From an uncultured Eubacteriales bacterium (lineage in GTDB: Bacteria > Bacillota > Clostridia > Oscillospirales > CAG-272): DNA of 56,398 bases. The position numbers and the translations under genes were made by a program. The notes under the pieces were generated by a model. It had not been told where the DNA came from. It searched no databases and saw only the letters and a program-made list of their open reading frames with translations. The stretch lies in the NCBI GenBank assembly GCA_900546635.1, contig URDS01000006.1, forward strand, positions 1 to 56,398, read 5' to 3'. This document shows positions 1 to 8,686 of the stretch, piece after piece (positions within the stretch are counted from its first letter, which is position 1; the number at the start of each line of letters is the position of its first letter).

Positions 1-61
<61 letters not shown>

Positions 62-280
62 TTTCTATCTAAACTGCATGTCCGTAACATACAGTTCAAA
101 CCTTAGAGTGTTTCCCTACTCAAGCAATCGCTTGCTTTTTCGCTTTTCTTCTTTACTTGGTTTCTTCTCTAAAGAATTTTCAGGTTCTCTTCACACTACT
201 TCTTCTCAGTTTCATGTTTCTTCGTTGTTCAATTTTCAATGACCAATGTACTCGGCCGCGTTTTTTGCGCAACCTTGTAT
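62..280 (-). promoter_or_regulatory. rRNA operon leader (pre-16S 5' spacer)
   Basis: This is the transcribed spacer between the nearer rrn promoter and mature 16S. Read on the minus strand it contains CATTGAAAATTGAACAACG, which resembles the 'CTTTGAAAACTGAAC' boxA-type antitermination element of Firmicute rRNA leaders, and a small hairpin (AAGCAA/TTGCTT at 122-137). The ORFs that can be drawn across it on either strand have no ribosome binding site and unusual composition, so I do not call them genes. Confidence 0.6.
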
Positions 281-309
281 ATTATATTCGCTCGCCTTCG
301 TTTTGTCAA
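281..309 (-). promoter_or_regulatory. rRNA promoter P2 (SigA, perfect consensus)
   Basis: On the minus strand TTGACA (309-304) is followed by exactly 17 bp and TATAAT (286-281). This is a perfect match to both hexamers with optimal spacing, about 215 bp upstream of mature 16S. Confidence 0.88.
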
Positions 310-376
310 GGGGTTTCTCAAAAGTTTTTTCGCATTCCTGCACTTTTTTCCTCCCCTTTTTCCGGTGAGCTTTTTT

Positions 377-405
377 ATTCTATCACTCTCTTTTCCCCTT
401 GTCAA
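377..405 (-). promoter_or_regulatory. rRNA promoter P1 (SigA)
   Basis: On the minus strand TTGACA (405-400), 17 bp, TAGAAT (382-377). It lies 96 bp upstream of P2, forming the tandem arrangement usual for Firmicute rrn operons. It points away from the DUF421 gene at 501. Confidence 0.85.
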
Positions 406-500
406 CCCCTTTTTTTCGTTTTTTGGAATCTTTTTTTGCAAACGCAAAGAATAGTTTCCAAAAGAAAAGGAAATACTCTATCCGGAAACGGAGGGATAGC

Positions 501-1169
501 ATGGCTACCTGTATTATCAGAACGGTCATCATCTACATATTGCTGGTGCTGGCAATACGGACGACCGGAAAAAGGCAAATCGGGGAACTTGAAATCTCTG
601 AGCTTGTTTCGACCTTTTTAATCTCCGAACTGGCTTCGATGCCGATCGGAAATCAGGAAATACCGCTCTCTTTTGCCGTTGTTCCGATTCTGATTATCAT
701 CTCTCTTGAAGTTGTCATTTCATTCTGCTCCACCCGCTCCAGCGTAATGAAGCGAATTTTCCTCGGATCGCCGTCCATCCTGATCGAACGCGGCAAGGTC
801 AGGCAGAATGAACTCAGCAAAGCGCGCATGTCCCTGGAAGAACTGATGAGCCAACTCCGTCAAAACGGCGTTACGGCGATTGAAAATGCAGATTATGCCA
901 TACTTGAAAACAACGGCAAACTTTCGGTCATTCCGCGCGCAGCGGCGCAGCCGGTCACCGTAAAGGATCTGAATCTGCAGGTTGGCGAGAGCGGAATCGC
1001 GCATGCGGTCATTATAGACGGCGTCCTGAAAAAAGAAGCGCTGCGCGGCGCCGGCAAAAGTGAAGTTTGGCTAAAGGAAGAAATCCGAAAATCAAAGCTT
1101 GAACAAAAAGAAATTTTTCTTTTGTCTGTGGACGACCTCGGAAAAGTATACATTATAAAAAAGGAGTAA
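501..1169 (+). CDS. DUF421 / YetF-like membrane protein
   Basis: The 222-residue product starts at ATG 501, preceded by GGAGGG eight bases upstream; the frame is open further upstream but has no other good start. The N-terminus has three hydrophobic segments (roughly residues 5-20, 35-45, 55-75), followed by the DUF421 soluble domain with 'GSPSILIERGKV' and 'AILENNGKLSVI', which are family hallmarks. In Clostridia this family is often paired with a DUF4363 protein, and that is the next gene here, 12 bp downstream. Biochemical function is not established; Bacillus relatives such as YetF have been linked to spore membranes and germination. It is transcribed away from the rRNA operon. I did not find a convincing promoter in the short gap. 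Confidence 0.9.
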   Translation: MATCIIRTVIIYILLVLAIRTTGKRQIGELEISELVSTFLISELASMPIGNQEIPLSFAVVPILIIISLEVVISFCSTRSSVMKRIFLGSPSILIERGKVRQNELSKARMSLEELMSQLRQNGVTAIENADYAILENNGKLSVIPRAAAQPVTVKDLNLQVGESGIAHAVIIDGVLKKEALRGAGKSEVWLKEEIRKSKLEQKEIFLLSVDDLGKVYIIKKE

Positions 1170-1181
1170 TATAAATATATA

Positions 1182-1559
1182 ATGAAACTTTTTATCAGCG
1201 CTCTGCTTGTGCTTGCACTGATTGCCGGATTCTGCACCTGGGGGACGCTGTCCAGCACGGCGATTGTCGATGAAATTCTCGGCGAGTTGCATCGCGCGCC
1301 GATCGATACAGATACGGTTCCGGCAAACGCGCATGAAGTCAGCGAAAAAGTCCTGTCTATCTGGGAAGAAAAATTTTTTACGATCAGCATGTTTCTGCCG
1401 CATGAACATCTGGATGAAATCAAACAAAAGATGGTATCTCTAAACAGCTACGCATCCGGAGATGAGATCGCCGAATGGAGAGAGGCGCACGCCATACTGG
1501 AAGAAGCGCTCTATCATTTGAAAAATCTGATTCAGGCCAACATCGATAATATATTATAA
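1182..1559 (+). CDS. DUF4363 family protein
   Basis: A 125-residue protein with one N-terminal hydrophobic segment (residues 3-20) that could be an uncleaved signal anchor, and an acidic helical remainder containing the family-like 'WEEKFFTISMFLPHEHLDEI'. DUF4363 proteins commonly sit immediately downstream of DUF421 genes in Clostridia, as here, so the two are probably co-expressed and may interact at the membrane. A strong hairpin-T-tract terminator follows seven bases after the stop. The function is unknown. Confidence 0.82.
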   Translation: MKLFISALLVLALIAGFCTWGTLSSTAIVDEILGELHRAPIDTDTVPANAHEVSEKVLSIWEEKFFTISMFLPHEHLDEIKQKMVSLNSYASGDEIAEWREAHAILEEALYHLKNLIQANIDNIL

Positions 1560-1565
1560 TGATAC

Positions 1566-1608
1566 AAAAGGAACGGGAGAAGGACAAAACGGCTTCCGTT
1601 CCTTTTTT
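1566..1608 (+). terminator. Rho-independent terminator after DUF4363
   Basis: An 11-bp stem, AAAAGGAACGG (1566-1576) with CCGTTCCTTTT (1596-1606), runs into TTTTTT. Confidence 0.85.
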
Positions 1609-1701
1609 CATACGCATATACACCATAACATTGAACCGACTGTCCGCAATGAGTTCGGTTTTTTTCGGAGATATGGATTTTCGGGATTTTGCCGTATTTC
1701 A

Positions 1702-1730
1702 TTGACGAGCGGGGTATAATATGTTACAAT
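1702..1730 (+). promoter_or_regulatory. SigA promoter for the DUF512-lipoprotein-der-obg cluster
   Basis: TTGACG (1702-1707), 17 bp, TACAAT (1725-1730), about 40 bp upstream of the DUF512 start. No strong terminator is seen between this point and the end of obg, so it may drive the whole cluster. Confidence 0.75.
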
Positions 1731-1769
1731 AAAATGATTCAGGAAGTGCGTTTTCGGAGGTGATTGGGA

Positions 1770-3089
1770 ATGGTGGAGATAGCCGCCGTGCGGGAACACA
1801 GCCGCGCGGAACATGCGGGGGTCCAAGCGGGAGACATCCTGCTTGCCGTGAACAAAAACGAAATCCACGATGTTCTCGATTACCGCTTTTATCTGGCTGA
1901 CCGACGTGTTGTGCTCACATTGCGCCGCGCCGACACGGATTTAGAAATCGAAATCCGCAAGGGCGAATACGACGACATCGGACTGGAATTTGCCACGCCG
2001 CTGATGGACAAAAAGCACCGCTGCGCCAATCAGTGCATTTTCTGCTTTATCGACCAGCTTCCGCCCGGACTGCGCGATTCCCTGTATTTCAAAGATGACG
2101 ACTCGCGCCTTTCGTTTTTGCACGGCAATTATATCACACTGACCAACCTTGACGAAGCTGAAATCGACCGCATTATCCGAATGAAAATCACGCCCGTCAA
2201 CATCTCCGTGCATACGACAAACCCGGAACTCCGAATCCGCATGATGAAAAACCGTCATGCCGGCAAGGTGCTCTCCTATCTTCAAAAATTCAAGGTCGGC
2301 GGTACGCACATGCGCGGGCAGATCGTCCTTTGCCGGGGAATCAACGACGGCAAAGAACTGCTGCGCACCATGCGCGATTTGGAAGCGCTTTGGCCGGAAC
2401 TGGACTCGGTTTCAGTCGTTCCCGCCGGACTCACAAAATTCCGTGCGGGGCTGTATCCGCTTTCCGCCTACACCGCCGAAGAATGCCGAGCGATTATTGA
2501 TGACGTGACGAAATTCGGCGACGGCTGCCTGAAAAAATACGGCACGCGCCTCTTTTTCCCCGCGGATGAATTGTATATCAAGGGCGGCATCCCCATCCCA
2601 AGCGCCGATTTTTATGAAGAATTTACCCAAATTGAAAACGGCGTCGGTATGCTCGCCTCCTTCGCGTCGGAATTCGGACTGGAACTGGATTTTCTGCCCG
2701 ATTACATCGCCGCGCTCGGCGACCATAAGCGCGAAGTGTCCGTCGCGACCGGTGAAGCGGCCTATAATTTGATCGAACGGATCTGCACACGGCTGACTAT
2801 GCTTTGCAAAAACCTGAATATTCATGTCTATAAGATCATCAATCACTTTTTCGGTGAAGAAATCACCGTTTCCGGCCTGCTGACCGGCAAAGACATATCC
2901 GAACAGCTTTCGGGAAAGCCGCTTGGGGAAGCGCTGCTCCTCCCTGCCTGTACGCTGCGCGCGGAGGGCGACCTATTCCTCTGCGGCATGTCGCATGAAA
3001 CGCTTTCGCAAAAGCTGAACATACCGATTTTTTTTACCGAGAACGACGGTGCGGATTTCATCTCCAAAATTTTCGGATTCACCGTCTAA
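1770..3089 (+). CDS. PDZ-radical SAM protein, DUF512 family
   Basis: 439 residues from ATG 1770. A TTG lies at 1764, but the full Shine-Dalgarno AGGAGGTGA at 1755-1763 is correctly spaced only for the ATG. Domains: an N-terminal PDZ-like fold (about 1-60, with 'AGVQAGDILLAVN'), then a radical SAM core with cysteines 85, 89 and 92 in CANQCIFC (CxxxCxxC), then the C-terminal DUF512 region, including 'ATGEAAYNLI'. This architecture is well conserved in anaerobic Firmicutes and is typically found next to der, as here, but no reaction is known. The PDZ part suggests that it recognises a protein C-terminus or peptide (inference). Its usual neighbour der is separated from it by one lipoprotein gene. 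Confidence 0.92.
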   Translation: MVEIAAVREHSRAEHAGVQAGDILLAVNKNEIHDVLDYRFYLADRRVVLTLRRADTDLEIEIRKGEYDDIGLEFATPLMDKKHRCANQCIFCFIDQLPPGLRDSLYFKDDDSRLSFLHGNYITLTNLDEAEIDRIIRMKITPVNISVHTTNPELRIRMMKNRHAGKVLSYLQKFKVGGTHMRGQIVLCRGINDGKELLRTMRDLEALWPELDSVSVVPAGLTKFRAGLYPLSAYTAEECRAIIDDVTKFGDGCLKKYGTRLFFPADELYIKGGIPIPSADFYEEFTQIENGVGMLASFASEFGLELDFLPDYIAALGDHKREVSVATGEAAYNLIERICTRLTMLCKNLNIHVYKIINHFFGEEITVSGLLTGKDISEQLSGKPLGEALLLPACTLRAEGDLFLCGMSHETLSQKLNIPIFFTENDGADFISKIFGFTV

Positions 3090-3103
3090 AGGAGGTTAAG
3101 GTT

Positions 3104-3847
3104 ATGAAAAAATTTCTGATTGCATGTCTATGCGCGCTCCTTGCCACACAATTTTTCGCCTGCAACAAGCGCGAAAACCCGGATGTCACAACCACAGCAT
3201 CCGACACGGCAGCGTCCGACAGCACAACCTCAAATCATCCGCTTGCCCCCGTTTACAGCATTGAAACCGTAACGCCCGACTTCGGCGCCGCCGTACAGAT
3301 TTCCTATGCGGTTTTAAAAACAGGCGACGCGGCGCTGGATGAAATACTCCTGACCGAGGCCAAAAACGAGCTTTCCAAATATATACCGAACGCATCCTCC
3401 ATTTCAAAGGAAGGCGGAGAAGCCGAGTACACCGTTACGGCGGCAAGCGTTTATACGGACGAGCGGCTGTTGTCCGCGATCTTTACGGGCAGCTACGCGG
3501 TCTACGCTGCGGGCAGCAGCGCCGAGGAGACAAACGGCGAAGTCTTTTACACGGTAAACATTGATCTCGCGGAGCGGGAATTGCTCGGCGGCGGAGACAT
3601 ATTCAGTGACTTTTCCGCGTTTATCACGGCTTTCACCGACGGAAAATTTGAAGGCGGCGAGCGCGATGCGGACTATGCTTCCCTGATTGCGCCGTACCGG
3701 CCCGAATACGGCATTTACCCCTATGTCTGCTTTGACAACGAATATTTTTATGTAAACATTACCGAAACGGGCGTAACCGAGACCAACACGCTCTACAAAA
3801 TTGCCCGAACGGATGCGGCCGTATTCCTGGATGCGGATTTTCGGTGA
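3104..3847 (+). CDS. Lipoprotein, DUF3298/DUF4163-like (tentative)
   Basis: 247 residues. An N-terminal signal ending in ...QFFAC (Cys20) suggests lipidation and anchoring on the outer face of the membrane, though the residues before the Cys are a loose lipobox. A Thr/Ser/Asp-rich linker (about 26-45) follows, and then a beta-rich domain with 'SYAVLKTGDAALDEILL' and 'FDNEYFYVNITETG'. This layout resembles DUF4163 and DUF3298 pairs found in extracellular Firmicute proteins such as PdaC and RsiV, but I recognise it only by overall pattern. The ribosome site GGAGG lies just upstream and the gene sits 14 bp after DUF512. Substrate or partner cannot be stated. Confidence 0.7.
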   Translation: MKKFLIACLCALLATQFFACNKRENPDVTTTASDTAASDSTTSNHPLAPVYSIETVTPDFGAAVQISYAVLKTGDAALDEILLTEAKNELSKYIPNASSISKEGGEAEYTVTAASVYTDERLLSAIFTGSYAVYAAGSSAEETNGEVFYTVNIDLAERELLGGGDIFSDFSAFITAFTDGKFEGGERDADYASLIAPYRPEYGIYPYVCFDNEYFYVNITETGVTETNTLYKIARTDAAVFLDADFR

Positions 3848-3877
3848 AGAGGGGCAAGAGAAAAGGACGGATAGAAA

Positions 3878-5203
3878 ATGGCAAAACCGATAGTAGCGAT
3901 TGTCGGCCGACCGAATGTCGGCAAGAGCACGCTGTTCAATAAACTGATCGGCGAGCGCCGGGCGATTGTGGAAGACACGCCCGGTGTCACACGCGACCGC
4001 ATTTACGGGGAAAGCGAATGGTGCGGCCGCTCGTTTGTCGTCATTGACACCGGCGGAATCGAACCCAAAACCGACAATATACTTTTAAAACAAATGCGTA
4101 TGCAGGCGCAGATTGCGATTGAAACGGCAGATGTGCTCATCTTTTTATGCGATATTCGCGCGGGCCTTACCGCCGACGACCGCGATATTGCGGTCATGCT
4201 CAAAAAAAGCGGCAAGCCGGTCATTGTCGCCGTCAACAAAATCGATCAAATCGGCGCGCCGCCGCTTGACTTCTATGAATTTTATGAGCTTGGCTTTGAG
4301 CGGGATCCCATTGCGCTTTCCTCCGCGCACGGCAGCGGAACCGGCGATCTTTTAGATGCCATTTGCGGCGCGCTCCCGGCGCCGGCGGCATCGGACGAAG
4401 AGGATGACAGCATCAAAGTCGCGGTTATCGGTAAGCCGAACGCCGGAAAGTCCTCCTTGGTCAACCGAATCCTCGGCGAAGAACGGCTGATCGTCTCTGA
4501 CATCTCCGGCACGACCCGCGACGCGGTCGATACGCTTGTGGAATGCCCGGAGGGGCGCTACACGCTGATCGACACGGCCGGCATCCGCCGCAAAGCCAGA
4601 ATCGACGATGTGATTGAAAAATACAGCGTACTCCGCGCCCACACCGCCGTAGAACGCGCCGATGTCTGCCTGCTTCTGATTGACGCGGCCGAGGGAATCA
4701 CCGAACAGGACGAGCATATAGCGGGTATCGCCCATGAAGCCGGAAAGGCCTGCGTGATCGTCGTCAACAAATGGGACCTCATCGAAAAGGACAACTCAAG
4801 CGTCAATGCGTTCACCCAAAAGATCTACAACGCGCTTTCCTATATGACCTACGCGCCCATTCTTTTCATCAGCGCGAAAACCGGCCAGCGCGTCAGCAAG
4901 CTGCTTGAGCATATCAACTACGTCAACGAGCAGGCAAAACTGCGCATCTCCACCGGTATGCTCAACGATATGCTGGGCGACGCGACCGCCAAGGTCCAGC
5001 CCCCCTCCGACAAAGGCAAACGGCTGAAAATCTACTATATGACGCAGGCGAGCGTCGCACCGCCTACTTTTGTAATTTTTGTGAATAACGCGGAGCTTTT
5101 CCATTTTTCCTATCAGCGATACATCGAAAACTGTCTGCGCGAAACGTTTGGGTTTCGAGGCACGCCGATCCGTCTGGTGATCCGCCAGCGCGGAGACGCA
5201 TAA
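3878..5203 (+). CDS. der: Ribosome biogenesis GTPase Der (EngA)
   Basis: 441 residues, the usual size. It carries two tandem GTPase domains, each with P-loop and base-recognition motifs: GRPNVGKST (10-18) with NKID (120-123), and GKPNAGKSS (185-193) with NKWD near residue 294. A C-terminal KH-like domain follows ('PTFVIFVNNAELFHFSYQRY'). Der acts in late assembly of the 50S subunit. It is followed 31 bp later by obg, a second ribosome-assembly GTPase, so the two are probably co-transcribed. Confidence 0.98.
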   Translation: MAKPIVAIVGRPNVGKSTLFNKLIGERRAIVEDTPGVTRDRIYGESEWCGRSFVVIDTGGIEPKTDNILLKQMRMQAQIAIETADVLIFLCDIRAGLTADDRDIAVMLKKSGKPVIVAVNKIDQIGAPPLDFYEFYELGFERDPIALSSAHGSGTGDLLDAICGALPAPAASDEEDDSIKVAVIGKPNAGKSSLVNRILGEERLIVSDISGTTRDAVDTLVECPEGRYTLIDTAGIRRKARIDDVIEKYSVLRAHTAVERADVCLLLIDAAEGITEQDEHIAGIAHEAGKACVIVVNKWDLIEKDNSSVNAFTQKIYNALSYMTYAPILFISAKTGQRVSKLLEHINYVNEQAKLRISTGMLNDMLGDATAKVQPPSDKGKRLKIYYMTQASVAPPTFVIFVNNAELFHFSYQRYIENCLRETFGFRGTPIRLVIRQRGDA

Positions 5204-5234
5204 CGCCGCACGACAAAGCTTCCAAGGAGAATTT

Positions 5235-6512
5235 ATGTTTGTCGATCATGTAAAAATTTTTGTAAAAGCCGGCGACGGCGGAAACGGCGCCGTTTCTTTC
5301 CGTCGGGAAAAATATGTCGCGGCGGGCGGCCCGGACGGCGGCGACGGCGGCCGCGGCGGCAATATTATTTTGCGCATAGACGAAGGGACAAACACACTGC
5401 TCGCTTTCCGTTACAAGCGCAAATTCATCGCGCCAAACGGTGAAAACGGCAAGGCCTCAAAAATGCACGGCGCAAACGGCGCCGATTTGGAAATTATGGT
5501 TCCGCCCGGAACGCTTGTGCGCGACGGCGAAAGCGGAAAAATCATCAAAGATATGTCAAACTGCGAACCGTATATACTCTGCCGGGGCGGCCGCGGCGGA
5601 TGGGGCAACCGGCACTTCGCCACGCCCACGCGGCAGATTCCGCGCTTTGCCAAAAGCGGAACGCGCGGCGAGGCGCGCGAGGTCACGCTGGAACTGAAGA
5701 TGCTGGCGGACGTCGGCCTTGTCGGCTTTCCGAATGTGGGCAAATCCTCGATTCTTTCCCGTATCAGCGCAGCGAAGCCGAAAATTGCGGACTATCATTT
5801 CACGACCCTCTCCCCCAATCTCGGCGTTGTATCGGCGGGCGAAGGACGCGGTTTTATCGCCGCGGACATTCCCGGACTGATCGAGGGCGCCTCCGAGGGG
5901 CTCGGTCTCGGCCATGAATTTTTGCGCCATGTTGACCGCTGCCGCCTGATTTGGCATGTGGTGGATATATCCGGCCTTGAGGGACGCGATCCGGTTACCG
6001 ACATTCAAACGATCAACCGCGAGCTTGCGCGCTATGACAAACAGCTTTCCGAGCGGCCGCAGATTATCATTGCTAACAAAAGCGATATGCTCGAACAGGC
6101 GTCAACCGATATTCCGGCGTTTGAAAAATTTGTGGCGGAAAACGGCTGGACGCTGATCTATGCCAGCGCGCTGACCGGAAAAAATCTGGAGCAGCTTGTC
6201 AGCCTGACCGCCGAGCGGCTTCGGGAACTGCCTCCGCTGACGGTCTATGAACCGGAATACACGCCGGAGGACGAGATTCTGCCGCGCGGCGAGCGCGAAA
6301 CGACTGTCCGGCGCGAAAACGACGTATACTATGTCGAGGGCGACTGGCTGTACAACCTCATGGGGCAGATCAATCCGGACGATTATGAATCCCTGTCCTT
6401 CTTTTCACGTGTACTTCAAAAAGCCGGCGTCATTGCCATGCTGGAGGAAAAGGGCGCGAAAGACGGCGATACAGTCAATATATACGACTTTGAATTTGAT
6501 TTTGTTAAATAA
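5235..6512 (+). CDS. obg: GTPase Obg/CgtA
   Basis: 425 residues. The glycine-rich Obg fold occupies about 1-158 ('GGNGAVSFRREKYV', 'GGDGGRGGNI'), the GTPase domain about 160-330 (GFPNVGKSS, then DIPGLIEGA, then NKSD), and a C-terminal OCT domain about 345-425. Obg binds the 50S subunit and ppGpp and links ribosome assembly to growth and, in Bacillus, to sporulation control. The start is ATG 5235 with AAGGAG upstream. A terminator follows the stop closely. The Obg, G and OCT layout is that of Gram-positive bacteria. Confidence 0.98.
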   Translation: MFVDHVKIFVKAGDGGNGAVSFRREKYVAAGGPDGGDGGRGGNIILRIDEGTNTLLAFRYKRKFIAPNGENGKASKMHGANGADLEIMVPPGTLVRDGESGKIIKDMSNCEPYILCRGGRGGWGNRHFATPTRQIPRFAKSGTRGEAREVTLELKMLADVGLVGFPNVGKSSILSRISAAKPKIADYHFTTLSPNLGVVSAGEGRGFIAADIPGLIEGASEGLGLGHEFLRHVDRCRLIWHVVDISGLEGRDPVTDIQTINRELARYDKQLSERPQIIIANKSDMLEQASTDIPAFEKFVAENGWTLIYASALTGKNLEQLVSLTAERLRELPPLTVYEPEYTPEDEILPRGERETTVRRENDVYYVEGDWLYNLMGQINPDDYESLSFFSRVLQKAGVIAMLEEKGAKDGDTVNIYDFEFDFVK

Positions 6513-6521
6513 GCCAACAAA

Positions 6522-6563
6522 AAATCCCGAGAACCGTCAAAATGTCGGTTCTCGGAATTTTTT
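6522..6563 (+). terminator. Rho-independent terminator after obg
   Basis: A 10-bp stem, CCGAGAACCG (6527-6536) with CGGTTCTCGG (6546-6555), is followed by AATTTTTT. Confidence 0.88.
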
Positions 6564-6593
6564 GCAGACCGAAATTTTTTCTCTCCTTATTCT

Positions 6594-6623
6594 GCATAAA
6601 AAGGGGCGCTTACGCAAATAATA
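6594..6623 (+). promoter_or_regulatory. SigF-like promoter of spoIIR
   Basis: GCATA (6594-6598), 15 bp, GCAAATAATA (6614-6623), ending 30 bp before the spoIIR start. This agrees with the Bacillus SigF pattern (GYWTA, about 15 bp, GGNRANANT) except for one base in the -10 element. SigF control of spoIIR is the known arrangement in Bacillus. No good SigA promoter is present in the same gap. Confidence 0.55.
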
Positions 6624-6652
6624 ATGCACTTTGAACATAAGGAGGCATTGTA

Positions 6653-7237
6653 TTGCGGTTTCTGAAAATATTTTCCGCGCTGGTGCTTGCATCGGTACTT
6701 CTGTATTCCATATGCTTTGCCGCGGACGGCAGTGTATACAAGGACGTTCTGCGCCTGCATATCATCGCCGATTCAGACAGTGAAAAGGCGCAGGAAACAA
6801 AGCTCAAGGTGCGGGATTTCATACTCGAAAACTATTCGTCACAGCTCGCGGAATGCCAAAATCGCGAGGAAGCCGAAGCAAAAGCACGTGAACTGCTTTC
6901 GGAAATAGAAAATGCGGTAAATGTATTTCTGGCCGATGAAGCGGACTATACCTGCAGCGTCACACTGGGCGAGCGGTATTTTCCGACCAAGACCTACGGC
7001 GAGTTCAGTCTGCCGCGCGGCAATTACACCGCGCTCTGCATCACGCTCGGCAAAGGCGAGGGCCGAAATTTTTGGTGTGTGCTCTTCCCTCCGCTCTGCC
7101 TGAACGTAGCCGGCGCGGACACACAGGAGATGTTTCTGACCTGCGGTCTTACCGAGGACGAGTATCTTTTGATGCGCACCGAAAAGCCGGTCTATAAACT
7201 GAAGTTCCGTCTGCTCGAACTGCTTAGCGGCGAATAG
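6653..7237 (+). CDS. spoIIR: Stage II sporulation protein R
   Basis: 194 residues. It starts at TTG 6653, the only start spaced properly from GGAGG (6641-6645). A signal peptide or anchor (1-23) precedes the secreted domain. Family motifs are 'LRLHIIADSDSEKAQ', 'YFPTKTYGEFSLPRGNY' and 'FWCVLFPPLC'. SpoIIR is made in the forespore, exported to the intermembrane space, and triggers the SpoIIGA protease to activate SigE in the mother cell. Its presence is the clearest sign that this organism comes from a sporulating lineage. It stands alone after the obg terminator, with a SigF-like promoter. Confidence 0.95.
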   Translation: MRFLKIFSALVLASVLLYSICFAADGSVYKDVLRLHIIADSDSEKAQETKLKVRDFILENYSSQLAECQNREEAEAKARELLSEIENAVNVFLADEADYTCSVTLGERYFPTKTYGEFSLPRGNYTALCITLGKGEGRNFWCVLFPPLCLNVAGADTQEMFLTCGLTEDEYLLMRTEKPVYKLKFRLLELLSGE

Positions 7238-7316
7238 CTTTCGGGAAAAGGAAGACAGTTTTTTGCGGCAAATGTGAAAATCGCACTCCGCCCGCAAAGC
7301 GCTCGGTTTTACCGCT

Positions 7317-7349
7317 CTCCTATCGGCGCGCATGACGCGCTGATAGGAG
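7317..7349. repeat. Intergenic inverted repeat between spoIIR and serA
   Basis: CTCCTATCGGCGCG (7317-7330) pairs with CGCGCTGATAGGAG (7336-7349) around a 5-base loop, with one mismatch. No T-tract follows on either side, so it is not a standard terminator. The rest of the gap 7238-7440 shows no gene. Confidence 0.6.
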
Positions 7350-7440
7350 CCGACGGAAAATACGCGCAAATGTTCAACATACAGGCCGAAAAATACCGCG
7401 CATAAGAACAGCCCGCATGAAAAGACCTGATTTTCAACGC

Positions 7441-7487
7441 AAAAAAGTCCGAAGCGCCTGCAAAAGGCAGTGTCTTCGGACTTTTTT
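7441..7487. terminator. Bidirectional terminator (spoIIR + / serA -)
   Basis: A 14-bp stem, AAAAAAGTCCGAAG (7441-7454) with CTTCGGACTTTTTT (7474-7487), gives T-tracts in both directions. It lies 30 bp beyond the serA stop. Confidence 0.85.
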
Positions 7488-7517
7488 ATCAGCCTATAAT
7501 CAAAATATAAAACGCGA

Positions 7518-8675
7518 TCAGCCGATTACACGGACACGGATAATGCCTTCGATGGCCGCAAGCTCATCCGCGATCTGCGGAGGAATTTTGCTGCCGGTAT
7601 CGACGATCGTATAGGCGTACTCGCCCTTGGAACCGTTGCCCATGTTTTCGATATTGATGCCGTCATCGGCCAACGCCGTCGTGATACGGGAAAGCATCGT
7701 CGGTACGTTTTTATGCGCGACGCAGATACGTGCGCCGCCGCATTTCGGAACCGAAACGGTCGGGAAGTTGACACTGTTGACAATGTTGCCGTTTTCTAAG
7801 AAGTCGCAGAGTTCATGCGCCGCCATAACCGCGCAGTTATCCTCGGATTCGGTCGTGCTTGCGCCGAGATGGGGAATCGAAATCACATTCTGGTAACCGG
7901 CGAGTTCCGCGCTCGGAAAGTCCACAACATAGGAAGAAACCTTGCCGGAATCAATCGCAGCTTTCATGGCGTCTGCATCGACAAGCTCGCCGCGCGCGAG
8001 GTTGATGATCTTCACGCCGTCCTTCATCTGCGCCATAGCCGCACTGTTGATAAAGCCGGTGGTATCCTTGGTTGCGGGCACATGCAGCGTGATATAATCG
8101 CAATTCTGGAAAATCTCATCGTAGCCGGACGCAACATGCACCGCACGAGACAGATTCAGCGCATTGGCAACCGAAAGATAGGGGTCGTAGCCGATCACCT
8201 GCATCCCAAGCGATTTTGCAGCGTTGGCCACGAGGCCGCCGATTGCGCCGAGACCAATGACGCCGAGCGTCTTTCCCGCGATCTCACAGCCCGCGAACTG
8301 TCCCTTGCCCGCCTCAACATCCTTTGCGATGTTAGTTTTATCCTCAATCGCCGAGACCCAGTTAATGCCGCCGACAACATCTCTCGAAGCCAGGAGCAAT
8401 GCGCAGACCGCAAGCTCTTTTACCGCATTTGCGTTGGCGCCGGGCGTATTGAATACGACGACGCCCGCCTCCGCGCAGCGGTCAACCGGAATATTGTTGA
8501 CGCCCGCGCCGCAGCGCGCAATCGCGAGCAACTCTTTGTTCAGAGGCATGTCGTGAAGCTTTGCCGAACGCACCATGATCGCATCCGGATTCTCAATCGT
8601 ATCCGAAACCGCATACGCGCTGCCGAAAACATCCGTACCGACTTTCGCGATCTTGTTCATCAATTTAATATTCAT
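7518..8675 (-). CDS. serA: D-3-phosphoglycerate dehydrogenase
   Basis: 385 residues; it oxidises 3-phosphoglycerate with NAD in the first step of serine synthesis. The NAD-binding motif is GLGAIG (141-146). The catalytic Arg lies in 'NLARGELVDADA' and the catalytic His in 'IPHLGASTTE'. A C-terminal ACT domain (about 315-385) is likely to bind serine for feedback control. It is the short SerA form without the extra intervening domain of longer enzymes. It is 11 bp downstream of serC, with its own AGGGGTGG ribosome site. No serB is seen in the window. Confidence 0.96.
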   Translation of the reverse strand: MNIKLMNKIAKVGTDVFGSAYAVSDTIENPDAIMVRSAKLHDMPLNKELLAIARCGAGVNNIPVDRCAEAGVVVFNTPGANANAVKELAVCALLLASRDVVGGINWVSAIEDKTNIAKDVEAGKGQFAGCEIAGKTLGVIGLGAIGGLVANAAKSLGMQVIGYDPYLSVANALNLSRAVHVASGYDEIFQNCDYITLHVPATKDTTGFINSAAMAQMKDGVKIINLARGELVDADAMKAAIDSGKVSSYVVDFPSAELAGYQNVISIPHLGASTTESEDNCAVMAAHELCDFLENGNIVNSVNFPTVSVPKCGGARICVAHKNVPTMLSRITTALADDGINIENMGNGSKGEYAYTIVDTGSKIPPQIADELAAIEGIIRVRVIG

Positions 8676-8686
8676 GCCGCCACCCC

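Noticed and set aside
157..621. A 154-codon ORF overlapping the rRNA promoter region
   Set aside because: It runs over the rRNA leader and both rrn promoters and overlaps the DUF421 gene, which has a proper start and ribosome site.
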